The notes below the pieces were generated by a model that saw only the letters and a program-made list of their open reading frames with translations, did not search any database and was not told the DNA's origin. The translations under genes were made by a program, and so were the position numbers. From contig UZAN01039541.1 in assembly GCA_900618425.1 (NCBI GenBank), positions 30,191 to 94,190 on the forward strand: 64,000 bases of DNA. Direction: 5' to 3'. Below, piece after piece: positions 1-11,389 of the stretch. The number at the start of each line of letters is the position of its first letter. Position 1 is the stretch's first letter. The DNA is from Echinostoma caproni. Taxonomy: Eukaryota > Platyhelminthes > Trematoda > Plagiorchiida > Echinostomatidae.

Positions 1-620
1 GTTTGTTATACATTTTCGGTGTAGGTTTATTGTTTTTATGTGGCATGGGATTTCAACAGGCAGACCTCAAATCATTTGCTCCCCGAACCTCTATTCTGAG
101 TCCCATCTCTTGATGCCTCTAACGAACGACAATCCCAATTCCTTGGGCCTACGCCTGGAAGGCAGGTTGCACCAACCAAAGCCAAAGTTGAACCTGGCTT
201 CTTCACGACTCTGTACCATGTCACGGTCTGACCGGATCATCGTCTAGCTATTCCCAGCACGTGCAATGAGAGAACGGAAAGGGAAACTGGCATAAGCAAA
301 ACATGACCAAGCCATCTAGGCGGTGTAGAGCGATTATTTCTTCCGGAAAACGACTATTTGCAATTAGCGCACGACGATAAGGCTCGTGATTGCTTACCTG
401 ATGTTTCCACCAAACACGACAAATGCTTTGGAGACATTGGTAATGTAATACAGACAGTCGTTTTGCAGCTTCAACGTGACTTGACTTGACTTGACTTGAA
501 CGTTTAGGTCTCGGATCCGTAAAGCGGAACAATAAGAACCGCGGCCATGTACATCCTTCCCATGATGGACAGTGGGATTTAAAAGCGGCGCCACAGGTGT
601 CGCAGGTTGGCAAAACTGCT
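1..620. repeat. GC-richer repeat-like block with (TGACT)n
   Basis: Richer in GC than the following 20 kb, with a TGACT pentamer repeated in tandem at 477-496. A minus-strand ORF (613-248) starts with CDTCGAAFKSHC, loosely zinc-finger-like as in some retrotransposon tails, but no family can be named. Confidence 0.3.
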
Positions 621-3239
621 CTAACTTTCGCTATTCATAATGGAACCTCCTCCCAATACCACCTATAATTATGATCAAGCTCCCGAGGTACCTAAATCTA
701 TCAAATACTTCCAGGTTATCACCGCAGGATAGGTGAAGGCACGGGATCCTGCCAATTCGCCAACAACTTCAGTTTTAGGACTGTTTGACTTGACCTTGCT
801 CTCAGTAAATTCTCCAGTAACTGGCGGTATGAAGACCGTCTCACGATAGAACGGACGATTGCGCGTCAAGGCGTTCATTTGATCCGCCAAGAAGAACACA
901 TTTGGTAGGTTACCCTGATATTTTATGGAAGGAAACCCGGAGTGACAGTTAAACTGTGTTAGTCACAAAACTCACTTCAGTGCTATTTTTGAGCTCCTGT
1001 CTGGTAATGCGGGTATCGATCAAACTCTCGAGACAGCCTGTCTTTCGTCAGATTTCTTCCTCCCAAAGCCTAACCCATTAAGACTCATTCACTGGATAGA
1101 TTATGGGATTACGCCAAATCAGACACAACGTATTTATAAGTTTCCGCTTAAATATTTTGCTTCCAAAATTCAAATGCCTTAGAAGTACGATTTCTCAATT
1201 TTGATAATGGCTCCTGGAGCACGCTCTAAGACTCCGAAATCTCAGAAGAAAACAAATCACTCGGATTTTCTTCTAGGAGTAAATGGATAAGAAACTTGTA
1301 TTGGTTTCTTCTTTTGTCAATATGCTTTATGCCATAAAACTCACTAGTCTGTTTAGGAATTTAGAAAGGGTATCGGCATGTTTACTTTACACTGTATGAA
1401 GAAGTTATGCCATTTAGACTACATGTGTTGATTAGAATGAACACTCTCCTGGAACATGCTGCTCTGTACCAAATCCTCTCTAAGTTCGGAATAAATGCAC
1501 TTCACCGGTGGCTGTCAATATACAGGCGTGATAAGGCAAAATGGAATATATTTCTGAATCTAGGGTCAGGTTACATGAGTTCCATTAACAACTGCTAACC
1601 GTTTCGCTAATGAATGTAACTTATCAAATACACCTAATTTTCTATACTTTATCTTTCAATTCTTTCATTTTTAATCAAAGGTTTAGCATGTTCCCTGACA
1701 TAAATGTTTATGACCATTCTCACCAACAGGAGCAGAATACTGACTGTGAAACTGACTTGTATGAAGAATGCAACGCGTTAAACATGTCATGAACAACTGT
1801 TGGGTACTTTGTTACCTGGAATCGTGCTAAACGGAACATGGTACATATACGCAGTTGAAAGGTTTCATGGAAGCTCGGGTGAATGGTTTTCCATAAGCAC
1901 TGAGAAGTGAACCTTTTCAGCGTGAAAAACTTTCAGATAGTTTTAATTTAACTAACAGTAGTACCAAATGTTTTCGTTCCACTACCACCAACCATATCAG
2001 ACTGAAACAAATTTTTCTTAGGCTGCAGCAGGTTAGAAACAGTTTGGCGCTATGGGTGCACACCCACCTAACCGATTAGATTGTTTTTTATCGCCTTCTG
2101 TCACGACATTTGTTTATCTGATTTGCTTTAATGAAATTTTATCTTTTTTCATTTTCACTTATTTTATTTAAAGCCTATGAAAATCAACAACCCATCAACC
2201 GTTTTCGGTCATGGAATCAACGCAACTTGCAACAGAGACAAAGGCAAATGCAAGTGTTCCAAATTCTTTACAAGCTGCATCACATCAACATTTGTACACC
2301 ATATAAAGCCGTCCTTGGTCCAGCGTTGTATATTCTACTTCGATTCAGATTTCTGAGGGGGAATCAATATACATGGGATGGAAGTGGAAGGCTCATGCGC
2401 CAGGATAACCAAAGGAACATCAAATTTGAGCAATTGATTTTGACTGATAATCTTTCCGACTTGATGTTCAATAACCAGTCACATTAATTTAGATTGGATT
2501 AGATTATTGCAACCTTTTAATTTTGAATGTATTTAGTTTTGAATCATTTATTCCGTTCTCAATGGTTAAACCTCACCCAAATTCAGTCTATCCTGTCAAA
2601 CATTCGGCGGGTATTAATCTGGTAATTTCATATGAGGACCATTCAACAAACCCTATCATCACAATTTCGCGTGAATGGCAATCCTAGCCAAAAAACGGGT
2701 TTCTACTTTGGTGAAACGGTTCATGCAAACCGATAAACGTTCCTGATCCTTTGATTCCTCAGTATAACTAAATCCTCAAAATAGGAATTCTTGTTGATCC
2801 CGTTAAAACATTTATTGTTTGTTAAACTCGAATACGGTTTAGTGGTGGCAAGTATAGCTCAAACTCCTTTAGGAATGCTTAGAGAAATCACAGCTTTCGA
2901 AAACATAGTCTCTGAGATGCATACTTTCCTCTATTCACATAAATCGAGTTGAAACACGATACAGAGATATGATGAAAAGGAACTAAATTTAACAAGACCC
3001 GATTAGTGATTAATTGACGAAGCCACATAGGCTGCACACAAATAAGAAAGCAAGACGCATCATTTCAATTAAAATCAAGTCTTTATTTTAAAAATAAGAA
3101 ATTTTAGCTGGTATACTACAACACTTAGTGTGCCAGCATTTAAAGTTTGAACTTGCCTTCAGTAAAGACCTCAATTGTACATCGGTATATATGCTCACTG
3201 GAACTACAATACATTGCATTCTATCCATTTTAGCCTAGT
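621..3239. other. AT-rich intergenic DNA
   Basis: Apart from the unassigned ORF at 675-962 I see nothing supportable. The 118-codon ORF at 2131-2487 has no recognisable domain. Confidence 0.5.
675..962 (-). other. Unassigned open reading frame
   Basis: Open from 962 to a stop at 675, reading QGNLPNVFFLADQMNALTR early and ending YLIDLGTSGA. Its composition is more protein-like than most short ORFs here, but I recognise no family and no clear splice sites frame it. It could be an exon, a repeat fragment or chance. Confidence 0.2.
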
Positions 3240-3390
3240 TGTTACGACAAGTAACCACTGAACCCATTGTTCATGCCTCCTAACTAGAAGGTTTGTGGTC
3301 GGATTTTCGGAACAGGCAAAAACTGCGCACTACTGTCGAATCAAAACAAGAAACACACAGAAGTCTAGTGATTCCTCTCATACGGAGGAA
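3240..3390 (+). mobile_element. Ribozyme-SINE copy 2, degenerate
   Basis: GCACTA (3327-3332), CTGTCGA (3333-3339), GAAAC (3350-3354), GTC (3363-3365) and TAGTG (3366-3370) appear in hammerhead order, so stem I still pairs. Stem II is lost and the core A6 is T. The head is too diverged to delimit. Confidence 0.5.
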
Positions 3391-3768
3391 TCCACGGTAA
3401 GATGAAAGAAAACCGTGCATAGGGCATATGGATTAACTAAGACTAATTCAGTTGTAACTTTTTAGTTATGCGAACAGCTGTCAGCTGTCAGGCATTAAAA
3501 CGAAACAGCACAATACAAGCACTAATTATGGACTAGTGAACGTGGATAAAACTGAGTTAAATTTGAAATATCAATCCAGACTTATAGATTCGTTGGCGAA
3601 TCAGTCCTTATCTGCAAGGAAGTCCTGACTTAATGGGAGGTTGTCGATTGTAGTTAACCATATGTCAAATGTGTCTCTCTTCGTTGCTGTTGGGCCAAAA
3701 TGAACTGGCTAACACTAAAGACGACACCTGAACAAACATGAATTGGCAAACTGAATCAGCCATGAGCT

Positions 3769-3979
3769 GGTTGGCGTACTGGTAACGCACACACCTTCCA
3801 TGCGATAGGTCCGGAGCTTAAATCGTGGACGGGATAGTGGATGTGCACTACAGATGAGCTCCAATAAGAGCAAAACTCGAGTCTAGTGCTTCCGAGAGTA
3901 TGGTTGAATCGATGAACTGAGGATTGTACGTGAAGGTGAAGTACGAAGGATAGTCAGCTCAAATCAATAAAAAAAAATT
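3769..3979 (+). mobile_element. tRNA-headed SINE carrying a hammerhead-like module, copy 1
   Basis: The head GCTGGTTGGCGTACTGGTAA and the later GGTCCGGAGCTTAAATCG resemble degenerate A and B boxes of a tRNA-derived promoter. A hammerhead-like module follows at 3845-3889, then a unique body and an A-rich tail (3967-3979). The layout matches the Sm-alpha type of schistosome SINE known to encode hammerheads. Confidence 0.65.
3845..3889 (+). ncRNA. Hammerhead-ribozyme-like motif (variant core)
   Basis: Stem I: GCACTA (3845-3850) pairs with TAGTGC (3884-3889). Core: CAGATGA in place of CTGATGA. Stem II: GCTC/GAGC (3858-3861, 3868-3871), loop CAATAA. Then AAAAC in place of GAAAC, stem III ACTC/GAGT with no loop, and cleavage triplet GTC (3881-3883). 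All helices are perfect, but the U4 and G12 positions of the core are changed, so self-cleavage is doubtful. Confidence 0.7.
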
Positions 3980-5019
3980 AAACCCGTTTGTAAATTTCGT
4001 ATTCCACTACCTCAGTTTTCAAGTATCTGACCCTGGTGGGTGTGCAAAGAAGTTTAACTGAAAACATATTTTGAAACGGCCCGTATCACGCCAATGTTTA
4101 GACATTGTGATGAATATCCCCGATGTTTTCTATTATATGTGTGACCATTACACATTACACAGTACAATTTATCCAAATGAGCCGGGAGACCGAAAAGTAT
4201 GATTTTGAATAGACAAATAGACTGTCATTCTCAAACTTTCAATTCTGGAATTGATGAAAACTCTACCGGCCCCTTTTGAGCCAATGGGATAATTTGTTGC
4301 AGCTCGCGTGGGACGGCAACATTTTATTTGTTGAAAACTTCTCATCCAATGCTTCTTAGAGAAAGTCCTTTGGTAGCGAAAGTCGAACCAAACGCCAGAA
4401 AACATGAATCAATGTGCAGTCTAATACATCTTAACCTTTTCATCACTTAAAATAGTGTTCCATTTTTAGCTTCGTGCGCAAATGTTTGCTGAACCGAAAC
4501 CAATTCAGTTCGTGATATACACCTCCCTTTATGTTTCCTGTTTCTTCAGGAATTTATTGCTAACATGATCACTGTGAGTTATTCAAAACACTGAGAATTT
4601 CACCTTACTTCCGCTGAATAGCGAATACAGAGGGGTAGACTACATTTGATTTCCGATTCAAGTCAAAATATGCAACATAGTAATTAAGCCTGGAAACAGA
4701 TGAATCAACCATCAAGGGGAATTGATGTCAAAGACAGCACCACACCTTATCTGCGCAATGTAGAATACATTCATCTTATTATTGGTCTCCTCAAAAAGTA
4801 CGTCCTGGTTCAACACGTTTGCGGGGCTTTTGAATTTTGGCCGTGCTTTTCGAAATCGGACAACTATTTACGTTTTTTGCAGTGGATATTATTGACCGTA
4901 CACGTTTACATCAATTCACCAATTTATCAAGGTCAAATGCTGACCTACAGCTTCTACTTTAGGAAATCTTTCTGTGTTTTCGCGAATACCGATGGAATCT
5001 CAGCGTTTTCTCATTCCGC

Positions 5020-7445
5020 GAGGAATCGGTACAAACGGTTGAGAAATAAACGTCAAGGTCACCATAAAAAGCATCGCGCTGGCTGGTAGGTTGCACTCCG
5101 GCGAAGTTTTATCAATACGATGACCATTCCGTCCATCAGTCGAGTAACATGTGCTCACTTGTGGGAAAAATTGATGAAGTCAAGAATCCGGAGCATCAGA
5201 AACAATGCCAATGTTTGGGAGTCATTTTACTCCAGGAAAGCTGGGTACACCCAGATTTTGAGGATGATGTGGTCGGATTAGACGGCTTTGATATTTTCAG
5301 GAGTGATCGAATTGTGAAATTTCGCAACAGAGCTGGCGGAGTGATCACTTTCGTTGATCGAAGTTGGTGCAAGAACACCTGTTTGACCTTTTTCTGCTCA
5401 ACAAGTAAAATTAACTGTACTTCTGTTTGTTGCAAGCCACGCTTTCTCAGCAGATTTCGCTTCATTTACTTTGCTAGTATTCATATTGCCCATGTACACT
5501 CGCCCCCAACTTAAGACTATTTTCTGAAGCTGTAGTAACACAATTCGCCAGTTGTATCGACCAGTCCTTATGTATTACTGCTGGTGACTTTAATCGCTTT
5601 GATACCTTTTTTCTAACCACTCAAGGCTTAGAGAACCTTGTCAATTATCCAACCCGTACCAATACCTTTCAAGATGGCATTTATGTAAATAGTCCCAATA
5701 TGTTTCACGTTTTTGAACGAGCCACAATTAACACTTCTGACCACTGTACTCTTTCTTTCTTCTTTATCCCGAAATATATTGTAAAAATAATCACTGCCTT
5801 CATACACGAACCGCCTCTCGTACGCTACGGAAGAGAAATTGTTCTCCTGAGAAATTGTCCCGACTGCGGGACTTATTTTCTTCTACTGACTTTTCTGTGT
5901 TCTTCCATAACCAGTTGTCTTCTTCTTGTGAACACCTTACCGATTATCTTAATTTCTACTATGACCAATACTGTCCTGTTGAAACTATTTATATTCCAAG
6001 CGATAGGTTTTCCTCTCCCCCTCTTAAGCGACTTCGTCGTGCTGATGAGACGGCATACCCGGCAAGCGTAACAGTGTCAAAGAGCTCTCTAGTCTGATTA
6101 GAGTGGAAGTAAGACGCCTGAACGGAATGTACGTCGGGACTGTTTTGGGCAACAAAAACTTTCGTGAGATGTGGACTACCTTGCGGAAACTATGTGGCTC
6201 ACGCATCAGTCCTTGTCCCAACGTTGAGTCACTGAACCGTCAATTTGCTTCTGTACCCGNTTCTCCGGACGAGATCCTCCAAGTTTTGAGGAGACTCAAG
6301 GCCAATGGATTAGCACCTCATTTGGTGAAAGCCTGTGCCGACCAGCTTGCTGCACCCATTGCTGAATTGTTCAGTAATTGTTTGTCACCTGGAACGATCC
6401 CCGATTGTTGGAGGTCAGCCCGGATCAGACCAATCCCAAAGAAANNNNNNNNNNNNNNNNNNNNNNNNNNNNNNNNNNNNNNNNNNNNNNNNNNNNNNNN
6501 NNNNNNNNNNNNNNNNNNNNNNNNNNNNNNNNNNNNNNNNNNNNNNNNNNNNNNNNNNNNNNNNNNNNNNNNNNNNNNNNNNNNNNNNNNNNNNNNNNNN
6601 NNNNNNNNNNNNNNNNNNNNNNNNNNNNNNNNNNNNNNNNNNNNNNNNNNNNNNNNNNNNNNNNNNNNNNNNNNNNNNNNNNNNNNNNNNNNNNNNNNNN
6701 NNNNNNNNNNNNNNNNNNNNNNNNNNNNNNNNNNNNNNNNNNNNNNNNNNNNNNNNNNNNNNNNNNNNNNNNNNNNNNNNNNNNNNNNNNNNNNNNNNNN
6801 NNNNNNNNNNNNNNNNNNNNNNNNNNNNNNNNNNNNNNNNNNNNNNNNNNNNNNNNNNNNNNNNNNNNNNNNNNNNNNNNNNNNNNNNNNNNNNNNNNNN
6901 NNNNNNNNNNNNNNNNNNNNNNNNNNNNNNNNNNNNNNNNNNNNNNNNNNNNNNNNNNNNNNNNNNNNNNNNNNNNNNNNNNNNNNNNNNNNNNNNNNNN
7001 NCCCATGACCCTTTACAATTTGCTTATAAACCCCATTTATTCATACATGACGCCGTTGCTCATATTGTTCACTCTGTTGCTTTCGTCTTAGACAATGGCG
7101 CTGGTACTACTCGTTTAATTTTTCTTTGACTATACCAAGGCGTTTGGTTCTCTCGACCGAAGACCGCTTATTGATCGTCTTTCTGAGTGTGGTGTAGCTC
7201 CTGAAGTCTTCAATGTACTAATCAACTACTCTTCCCGTAGGACTCAGCTTACTTTACTCAATGGTTTATAGTCTTCTTCTATTAACATTGAAGCCAGGGT
7301 TTTTGAGGGTGCCATTTTGTCCCATTTCTTGTTTTCTATGTATGCACAAAATCTGCCCATTCCCACCAACTTTATTGCTTGTAAGTATGCTGATGATATT
7401 GTGATTGGTTGCCCACAATACAACCGATTACCAACTGGTAAATTT
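5020..7445 (+). mobile_element. Decayed CR1/Jockey-like non-LTR retrotransposon (endonuclease + reverse transcriptase)
   Basis: Endonuclease: SLVGKIDEVKN at ~5153, LLQESWVHPDF ~5225, GFDIFRSDR and RAGGVITFV ~5290-5350, GDFNRF at ~5583, and SDHCTLSF at ~5735, the usual order in these elements. Reverse transcriptase: ADQLAAPIAELFSNCLSPGT and IPDCWRSARIRPIPKK (~6340-6444), then after the assembly gap LQFAYKP, the motif-A segment FDYTKAF (~7124) and YADDIVIG (~7390). Reading needs several frame changes and meets stops (for example at ~5512, 7127 and 7267), so it is a pseudogene. The basic stretch KRLRNKRQGHHKKHRAGW just upstream (~5030-5085) probably belongs to the element. The 3' part of the ORF (thumb/C-terminus) and any tail are absent after ~7445. 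Confidence 0.85.
6445..7001. other. Assembly gap (557 N) inside the CR1-like element
   Basis: A run of N interrupts the reverse-transcriptase region between PIPKK and the FAYKP segment. Apparent ORFs across it are artefacts. Confidence 0.99.
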
Positions 7446-10400
7446 ATCGCATAGATTTATTTTTGATAGTGTTTCTGCGAGGTAGACCATTTTAAAACGA
7501 GGTTAAGTGTAATCAGTTGTCTTTTTCAGTAGCATTGATCCGATAGAACTACTTCAAACGGAATTTCATCTTCATCTAAAATAAGCCATAACCAAAGAGA
7601 TTGTCATATTTCATCTCAAATCACAATAGGCATATTTCACACGTAAATCGGTTGACTAGTGGTGAACAGCGTCACTCACGCGCACCCTTTAATCGAAGCT
7701 GCGTGTTTTGCTGAACATGTGTCCACATACCTAATATTACAAACGCAAATATCGATCGGTAAATAGTGTCTCCCATCGATCTACTGCTCACCACTTGCAA
7801 GTGATTGACTACAATCTTTGGCTCCTAACTGATAGTCTGTTTCCGATGTGTTTGCCTGTGAACTAAAAATATCACCTCAGACCATAGTTTTTCATCTCAG
7901 AAGGTTAGAGGTTGATGAATCCGATGCAAACCGATCATACACTCCCTTAACATTATGAACTCGTAGCGCTCATATGTGCCGTCAAAAAAATAACATTCAT
8001 CTTGAGAATAATTTGAACGTTTTTTACCCATGCCACTTTGAAGTGAACTGGTGTCAGTAGTATAGAATAGGTGCCGCAAATTTCACGCAGCATTGGTTTA
8101 TTGATTTCCACAATCTGTAGAGATCTAACAATCGTTTTCATTAGTGCAGTTGTCTTCCGTCTGTGCGACATATAACCAAACTATGCGTGATTTATTTCGT
8201 CATGCAAAATAAATTCAACAAAGATCAAAAATCGCTCTAAGCCTTGATCACTGAAAAGGTAAACACCAAAGCGTGGTGGCTGTTGCACAAATGAAATAAT
8301 CAAAGTGGGAGTGGTCAACTGAAGTGACGTTTGCCGTCGCTCTCATTCAAGACTTTCGTTTGGAAGACTTCAAGCAGACTCCGGATCTGCTGCGGCCGAG
8401 CGTGTGTGCGTGTGTGTGTGTGGGTGGGTGCACGTCCATCACCACTGCCGTCATTCAGAGATTGCTTAGGGAGAATGTGTGCGGTCGTGTGAACGTATGT
8501 ATGTCACTGTTCTTATGTTTCTTCATATTTATTTTTGCATCGCCTCTTTTATCCTCTACGGTACATTTCGCGAATAAAGTAAACAATATCTGGCCTAAAA
8601 TAAACAGTTCATGCATGGTTCATGCCGATACACCGTATCTAGGTATCTCAGGGACAGCTGTGAAAGATGCCTCAACTCTTTGCTGATGCCAGGTAAAAGA
8701 AATTTCTCACAAACAGTCAGTTTATTTCATCAATTAAATTATTCAAATTAGTGCGGTGACTTGCATGACCTTTCTGATAATTATAATGTCACCGATTAAT
8801 TCCAGAATCAAATTCATCATCGCCATGGGCCCTTTTCAGGTCGCTGTCAACAATGTTATTCCACTTTCAAGTTGAATTATTGTAGTATAATTCATAATAA
8901 AACAGAGCAACAAATGATTGATGAATAGAGAAAGGTTGGAATGTTTTAAGCTGTTTGGATACACTATTAAATCGCACTTTAATATCACCTAGAACTGAAG
9001 CGAATAACCTAGGAGTTTAAGAACAAGATGAATAAATAAGTATTTGGGACTTTGATATCGGAGCAGTTCTATCTAGATTGTTACGTTACAATTTCATTTC
9101 CTGATCAAAATAGGAATTGGGTCATCTATTATCGATAACCACTTCTACCATTTGGTGCTATTAGCGACGGAAGTCATATTATGAAGATCAACCAATAACT
9201 TTTATATTAAAATTCAAAGTTTCACCTCAGTTTTTAGCTTTTTTATGGTACCGGTTAAAACTGGTTTAACATTGTGTGGTGTTGCTTCGTAATCGGTTGC
9301 CTAGACGCCCTTGAACAACAAAACTGAAATATCCCGACAGCCCAAGCATTAAACGGATTTCATGAACGTATTTCCAATCAATTCTTTTTTAGGGTATTGA
9401 TTTAGTGCCCTAATGGAAGCTGTTTAATTTCATTTGTGTCGAGAAAGATTTCCAAGATCAGGCCGAACAAACGTTTTAGTGAAAAACTATCTGTACACGG
9501 TAGTGAATAAGGATTTGACACCAGAACATGAGTGCATAAAAGAACACTTGTTTCATTGATTCCATATAACACCGATGCAATCTTATGCAGTTAGACTCAA
9601 CTGGTGTCTAACATTTCCAACATTTCCGTCCGCAGAACGACGACGTTTACCACCTTTTCAACCAGTCCCTTTTGTTGAACTAGCCCTCTTCTCAGCATTC
9701 AATCACGATTGATTAAAGTGTTGCCTTAGTATTATTCTCCCGAGTTTTCTTTTACTTCTCTAAACCCCTCGACGAGACGAATGTAGCGTATATTCAAGCG
9801 GTCAACTATTTTCGTGGAGAGAATAGTTTATGTTTCCGAATAATCCACCGCCGATTTTTTTGGGTGGAAAAATGCATTGATTTTTTCCGGTTACATAAAA
9901 TGGGTTTTGCAATGATTTATTCGAAAATCTGAAAAACATTGGTCTTTCAAAATCAGTTTATGATTGATACTGAGGTTCTGATTCCAGGATAATCGAAGTT
10001 TGGCATCCCGTTCTATTGTAGAAGTGGAGTTTATATATAAATACTGAGCAACAATTAAAATAAAGGTACATTTTTATGGATCGATTTTGAAATTCAATTT
10101 TGAAACAAAGGCTTACTACGAATTTTCGCAACCTTAAGTGTAAGATTGCATATACTGTTTAAAATACTATTTAAAATATTTCTGCTATGGTTTCATGATG
10201 TCTTCAAAAACAAAAAAAGACTACAAAATTACACAAACAAAATGGACAGAAAGAAACTAATGCTACTCACAAACTGTAAACTGTGCATATTACCCGGTTA
10301 ATAACGTGATTATTTCTCCATATTTCAAACAAATTGGATGCAATCACTTATAGACAGCTTTGCCTGACTCAGACTATTCCTGAGATATACAAAAATAGTC

Positions 10401-11190
10401 TGAAAAGTGAAACGACTACTCGGAGATTAGTCAGTTTCTTTGGCTCCTACGATCGTTTGTATTCCAACTGACTTTTTGCTTTTGATAGGTATTGAATTCC
10501 CCCGTTTTTTTGTATTTAAGCACCTAGAAACCATATAAAGAAACAGCTCAATGGCTCTAATGTGTGATAATTAGGTGAATACCTGTTTAATCGCGACCAA
10601 AACGTTCAAAAGTCTAACAGTTATTTAAATCAAAGTAATTTTGAGCCCACGTTGAGTATTCTGTTCAGTTAAGTACGATACACTCATATATCAAATGTCT
10701 TTTGAACGTTTTAAAACTATTTCAATACATCGTATTGAATGAGTATTTCATTTGAAAATTCTGTATTGATTTAAATTTTCGTTCTAAAAAATAGATTCTT
10801 ATTGACGGAAAATGCAGCCAGAACAACATGATGGTATGCATGTTCTTTTGAAAAAGTAAAAGAATTGTTTAAGTTCAAGAAAACGCTTAGAGCGTCTACA
10901 TGGAAACGAAGCAATTTACAACATGATGAACCATTCACCAACATTTAAAGATGTATATGTTTTCTAGTTACCGATTCTGGATAAAACAGTTAAATATAGG
11001 TATTTTGTGTGTATGAGATGTTGACTAACCAATTAAAAAATAAACAAGTTACAGACGGGAGAGTAAATTGCAAAATGAAGTCGTTTTCGAAAGCAACCAT
11101 GTCAATTTAGTTGGTTTGCTATAAACGTCTATTAAATTATTTGCTGTTCGCCAACCGACATCACATGTTTTCGGATTAAAGCTCATCCCT
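7446..11190. other. AT-rich intergenic DNA
   Basis: Only the TG-rich patch at ~8405 stands out. No exon, RNA gene or repeat family recognised. Confidence 0.5.
8405..8432. repeat. TG-rich microsatellite
   Basis: Imperfect (GT)n followed by GGGTGGGTG, inside a locally GC-richer patch (about 8325-8480). No gene recognised. Confidence 0.8.
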
Positions 11191-11194
11191 CGTG

Positions 11195-11385
11195 GGTAGT
11201 GGTGGCCATGTAACTAAGATCATCAAAATAGTGACCCGGAAGTCCAGGATTCGAACCGCTCCGTCGCCACCCAACTTCACTATAGCTGTANTAGCTGTAC
11301 TCTCCCCTGGTAACCTATGTATGGCCGCGATCCCGTTCCTGAAATTTGACTGCACATTTTTAAACCCAAAAAAAGAGGCTACAAA
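11195..11385 (+). mobile_element. tRNA-derived SINE family A, copy 1
   Basis: TGGTGGCCATGTAACTAAG resembles an A box and AGTCCAGGATTCGAACCG a B box. The body then reads ATGGCCGCGATCCCGTTC and TGAAATTTGACTGCACATTT, shared with the copies at 14.8 and 16.0 kb. A single N lies at 11291. Confidence 0.7.
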
Positions 11386-11389
11386 AACA

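Noticed and set aside
6103..7129. Long ORFs spanning 6103-7129
   Set aside because: They are open only because the 557-base N run has no stops.
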